Assembly (NCBI RefSeq): GCF_010093025.1
Contig: NZ_CP048114.1
Span: 3,162,001 to 3,226,000, forward strand
Direction of reading: 5' to 3'
DNA from: Edaphobacter sp. 12200R-103
GTDB taxonomy: Bacteria; Acidobacteriota; Terriglobia; Terriglobales; Acidobacteriaceae
DNA length: 64,000 bases
In this document: positions 62,005-64,000 of the stretch, in pieces
Layout: every line of letters begins with the position of its first letter
Numbering within the stretch: the first letter of the stretch is position 1
Translations under genes and position numbers: made by a program
Notes under the pieces: model-generated
Told to the model about the DNA's origin: nothing
The model's input: the letters and a program-made list of their open reading frames with translations, nothing else
The model's database searches: none

Positions 62005-62466
62005 CTAACGGACGTAGGAGAAGGTGCCGCACCTGTCGGTGGAGTTGGCCATCTCTTCGAAGGAGAAGACAGGCGGTTTCTGCCCGGAGAAGAAGGCGAG
62101 CTGCAGGGTCTTTCCGGAGGCGGAGGCGACCATCCAGGTGACGGGCTCCGAGCCGCAGAGGCTGTTGTGGTGCTGGAACTTCTTCTCCGCCGGTATGTTG
62201 AGGCGATAGAGGTTGGCGGAGGCCTGGGCGTTGGAGTCCACGTCGAAGACCGAGCTGATCTCGGCGGCCTCGAGCGCGCGAATGTTGGAGATCGTGGTGC
62301 TGTAGAAATTGATGACGAGCTTTTCCGGCGCGAGAGCGACGTCTCCGGTGATCTGCCGGGCATTGCTGCTGGAGGCGCGCCAGTACCCCTGTTCCTGCGC
62401 CAGCGCCGGAAGGCTGCCGGCGAAGAGAGCCGCTGCGAGAAGAAGATGCGTGGTCCGGAACGTCAT
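62005..62466 (-). CDS. Secreted protein of unknown function
   Basis: A 153-residue protein with a clear signal peptide (MTFRTTHLLLAAALFAGSLPALAQ). The mature part (EQGYWRASSSNARQITGDVALAPEKLVINF, NIPAEKKFQHHNSLCGSEPVTWMVASASGKTLQLAFFSG, DRCGTFSYVR) is beta-rich and has two cysteines that could pair. I do not recognise the family. It stands alone on the minus strand. Confidence 0.7.
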   Translation of the reverse strand: MTFRTTHLLLAAALFAGSLPALAQEQGYWRASSSNARQITGDVALAPEKLVINFYSTTISNIRALEAAEISSVFDVDSNAQASANLYRLNIPAEKKFQHHNSLCGSEPVTWMVASASGKTLQLAFFSGQKPPVFSFEEMANSTDRCGTFSYVR

Positions 62467-62654
62467 GTCTATAAGGATGACACCGCCGGACAGATTTGGG
62501 AAAAGAGACGTAGGACATTCCCCATCGCGGGCGGTTCCTGACGGGCATCCGGCAAACGTCTGCGGAGGTATGGGAGAGATACAGGGATTCTTCGCTGCGC
62601 TCAGAATAACGGTGCCAGCGGCGTTCGGGTCAAATGCGATCCCCTGCAGGCGCT

Positions 62655-63128
62655 TTACTTTGCCAGTTCTGCCTTGACGATCTCGCTGACCAGCTTGCCG
62701 TCGGCGCGCAGGCCGTTGGCGAGGATGCGCTGCTGGACGACCTTCATGGCGGCTCCCATATCTTTGGGGCCGGGCTTGGTGCCGCCTTCGGCGAGGTGAG
62801 CGATGGCTCCCTGGACGACCTGGCGGATCTCGTCTTCGCCGGCCTCTTTGGGCAGGTAGGCTTCGATGATGCCGATCTCGGTGCGCTCTTTTTCTGCCAG
62901 CTCCGGACGATTGCCCTTGGTGAAGCTCTCGACAGACTCGCGGCGCTGCTTGATGAGCGTGGAGAGAATCTGGGACTCCTCGGCGTCGGTCAGGTCTGCG
63001 CGTTTATCGATCGCCTTGTTCTTCAGGGCGGATTTGACCATACGCAGGGTCGTCAGTTTGTGCTCGTCCCTGGCCTTCATAGCGACCACAATATCCGCGT
63101 CAACCCGCTGCGCAATCGTCATTTCCAT
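62655..63128 (-). CDS. GatB/YqeY domain-containing protein
   Basis: A 157-residue YqeY protein: IAQRVDADIVVAMKARDEHKLTTLRMVKSALKNKAID in the N-terminal helical domain and GIIEAYLPKEAGEDEIRQVVQGAI with LRADGKLVSEIVKAELAK in the C-terminal domain that resembles the tail of GatB. YqeY is often found near rpsU-dnaG or rel genes; its role is not firmly established. GGAG lies just before the ATG at 63128, and a second in-frame ATG at 63122 is possible. Divergent from the aminotransferase gene. Confidence 0.92.
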   Translation of the reverse strand: MEMTIAQRVDADIVVAMKARDEHKLTTLRMVKSALKNKAIDKRADLTDAEESQILSTLIKQRRESVESFTKGNRPELAEKERTEIGIIEAYLPKEAGEDEIRQVVQGAIAHLAEGGTKPGPKDMGAAMKVVQQRILANGLRADGKLVSEIVKAELAK

Positions 63129-63221
63129 ATGCTCCTTCGATTCCCCGAGACGGACTCAGGGCACTGATTCTTCATGATAGAACGCGCGCGGGCGCCCTGC
63201 CGGGTCGCTACAATAGAAGAT

Positions 63222-64000
63222 ATGATCCGCAAAACGCGCCTCTTCACTCCGGGGCCCACGCCCCTGCTTCCCGCGGCACAGTTCGCTATGGCAGCCGCCG
63301 ATATTCACCACCGCACGCCTGAGTTTCGCGCACTGTACACCCGTGTGCTCGCACAGCTGAAGGAGTTCGTCGGTAGCAAGAACGACGTCATCATCCTGTC
63401 CAGCGGCGGCACCGGAGCCATGGAGGCTTCGGTCTCGAACCTGACCTCGCCGGGAGACCGCGTCCTGGTGCTGACAGCCGGGAAGTTCGGAGAGCGCTGG
63501 AGCGCCCTGACCAAGGCCTTCGGGTGCCACGTCGATGTGGTCGAGAAGCCCTACGGGCAGACCTTCACGCTGGATGAGGTAAAGGCCGCGCTGAAGCTCG
63601 AGACCCGCGCCGTGTTTGTGCAGGCCACCGAGTCTTCGACCGGCGTCCGGCATGACATCAAGGGCATCGCCGAGCTGCTGAAGTCGCAGAACTCCGAAGC
63701 GCTGCTGATCGTCGACGCGATCACCGGCCTCGGTACGACGCACCTCGACATGGACGCATGGGGCGTCGATGTGCTGATCGGCGGATCGCAGAAGGCCGTG
63801 ATGATTCCTCCCGGACTGAGCTACCTGGCGATCAGCCAGCGCGCCTGGGACCGCATGGAGTCCACCTACAATCCGCGCTATTACTTCGACCTGCGCAAGG
63901 AGCGCAAGAACGCCGCCAAGGGTGAGAGCGCCTATACGCCTTCGGTCGCGCTGATCGCCGCGCTGGGTGCTTCCCTGGACTATCTCGCCGCACAGGCCGA
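63222..64000 (+). CDS. Class V aminotransferase (alanine-glyoxylate/serine type), partial
   Basis: The first 259 codons of a PLP-dependent class V aminotransferase that runs past the right edge. It begins MIRKTRLFTPGPTPLLP, as in alanine-glyoxylate and serine-pyruvate aminotransferases, followed by FRALYTRVLAQLKEFVG, VIILSSGGTGAMEASVSNL, VDAITGLGTTHLDMDAWG and the PLP-binding lysine in IGGSQKAVMIPPGLSY. It is likely to act in glyoxylate, serine or phosphoserine-type metabolism. The end and any partner genes lie outside the window. Confidence 0.9.
   Translation, partial: MIRKTRLFTPGPTPLLPAAQFAMAAADIHHRTPEFRALYTRVLAQLKEFVGSKNDVIILSSGGTGAMEASVSNLTSPGDRVLVLTAGKFGERWSALTKAFGCHVDVVEKPYGQTFTLDEVKAALKLETRAVFVQATESSTGVRHDIKGIAELLKSQNSEALLIVDAITGLGTTHLDMDAWGVDVLIGGSQKAVMIPPGLSYLAISQRAWDRMESTYNPRYYFDLRKERKNAAKGESAYTPSVALIAALGASLDYLAAQA

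Overview
The window looks like chromosomal DNA of a soil acidobacterium, probably of the Terriglobales (Granulicella/Edaphobacter/Terriglobus type). This is an inference from the GC-rich coding sequence, the protein families present (ECF sigma with a HEAT-repeat anti-sigma, YXWGXW protein, DUF1080, P460 cytochromes) and many intergenic palindromic repeats. There are no rRNA or tRNA genes, no CRISPR array and no complete mobile element. About 58 protein genes are supported, plus three broken ones.

Layout. 1-2500: small genes (DUF2277, a glyoxalase stub, an AhpD-like protein, DUF2975, a PhnB-like protein). 2600-6150: a frameshifted histidine-kinase remnant, then an arsenic island with arsR-acr3 leftward and arsM-arsC rightward from overlapping divergent promoters. 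6190-8660: DHFR-like protein, YCII/DGPF protein and a large ECF sigma. 8760-11700: ECF sigma, zinc-finger/HEAT anti-sigma and a PDZ protein. 12300-17950: RNase H, MarR, a TonB-dependent receptor, a parDE pair, a lone phage-type lysozyme and a Bax-inhibitor protein. 18050-25110: DUF1080, a heme-degrading-domain protein, an M3 peptidase, HipA-like kinase plus DUF3037, and a CHASE3-GAF-GGDEF protein. 25240-34890: a PLC-like phosphodiesterase, a TetR-controlled membrane protein, a methyltransferase, a polysaccharide deacetylase, a TolC-like channel, a DsbA-like protein, an epimerase, DUF1810 and a lipoprotein. 35100-41870: Rel/SpoT, a multicopper oxidase with an outer-membrane protein, and an unknown membrane protein behind a perfect palindrome. 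42090-47960: an aromatic amino-acid operon (trpB-trpA-aroQ-aroF-tyrA) followed by ilvA. 48230-64000: DinB, VOC, purD, YXWGXW protein, aconitase, YchF, CGNR regulator/EamA exporter, two P460 cytochromes, an amber-interrupted esterase, small proteins, YqeY and a class V aminotransferase cut by the window end.

The most notable element is the leader of the aromatic operon. A 24-codon open frame (42097-42171) carries Phe, Phe, Tyr, Tyr, Trp and Tyr codons within ten positions. It is followed by mutually exclusive RNA pairings that end in a Rho-independent terminator just before trpB. This has the architecture of ribosome-mediated attenuation that senses all three aromatic amino acids at once, matching an operon that makes all three.

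Other noteworthy features are a dispersed family of about 14 intergenic elements ending in GTGTCATCCTGAGCG or its complement, several candidate operators beside their likely regulators (TetR, MarR, ParD, ArsR), and decay events caught in progress (a one-base deletion in a kinase, an in-frame TAG in an esterase).
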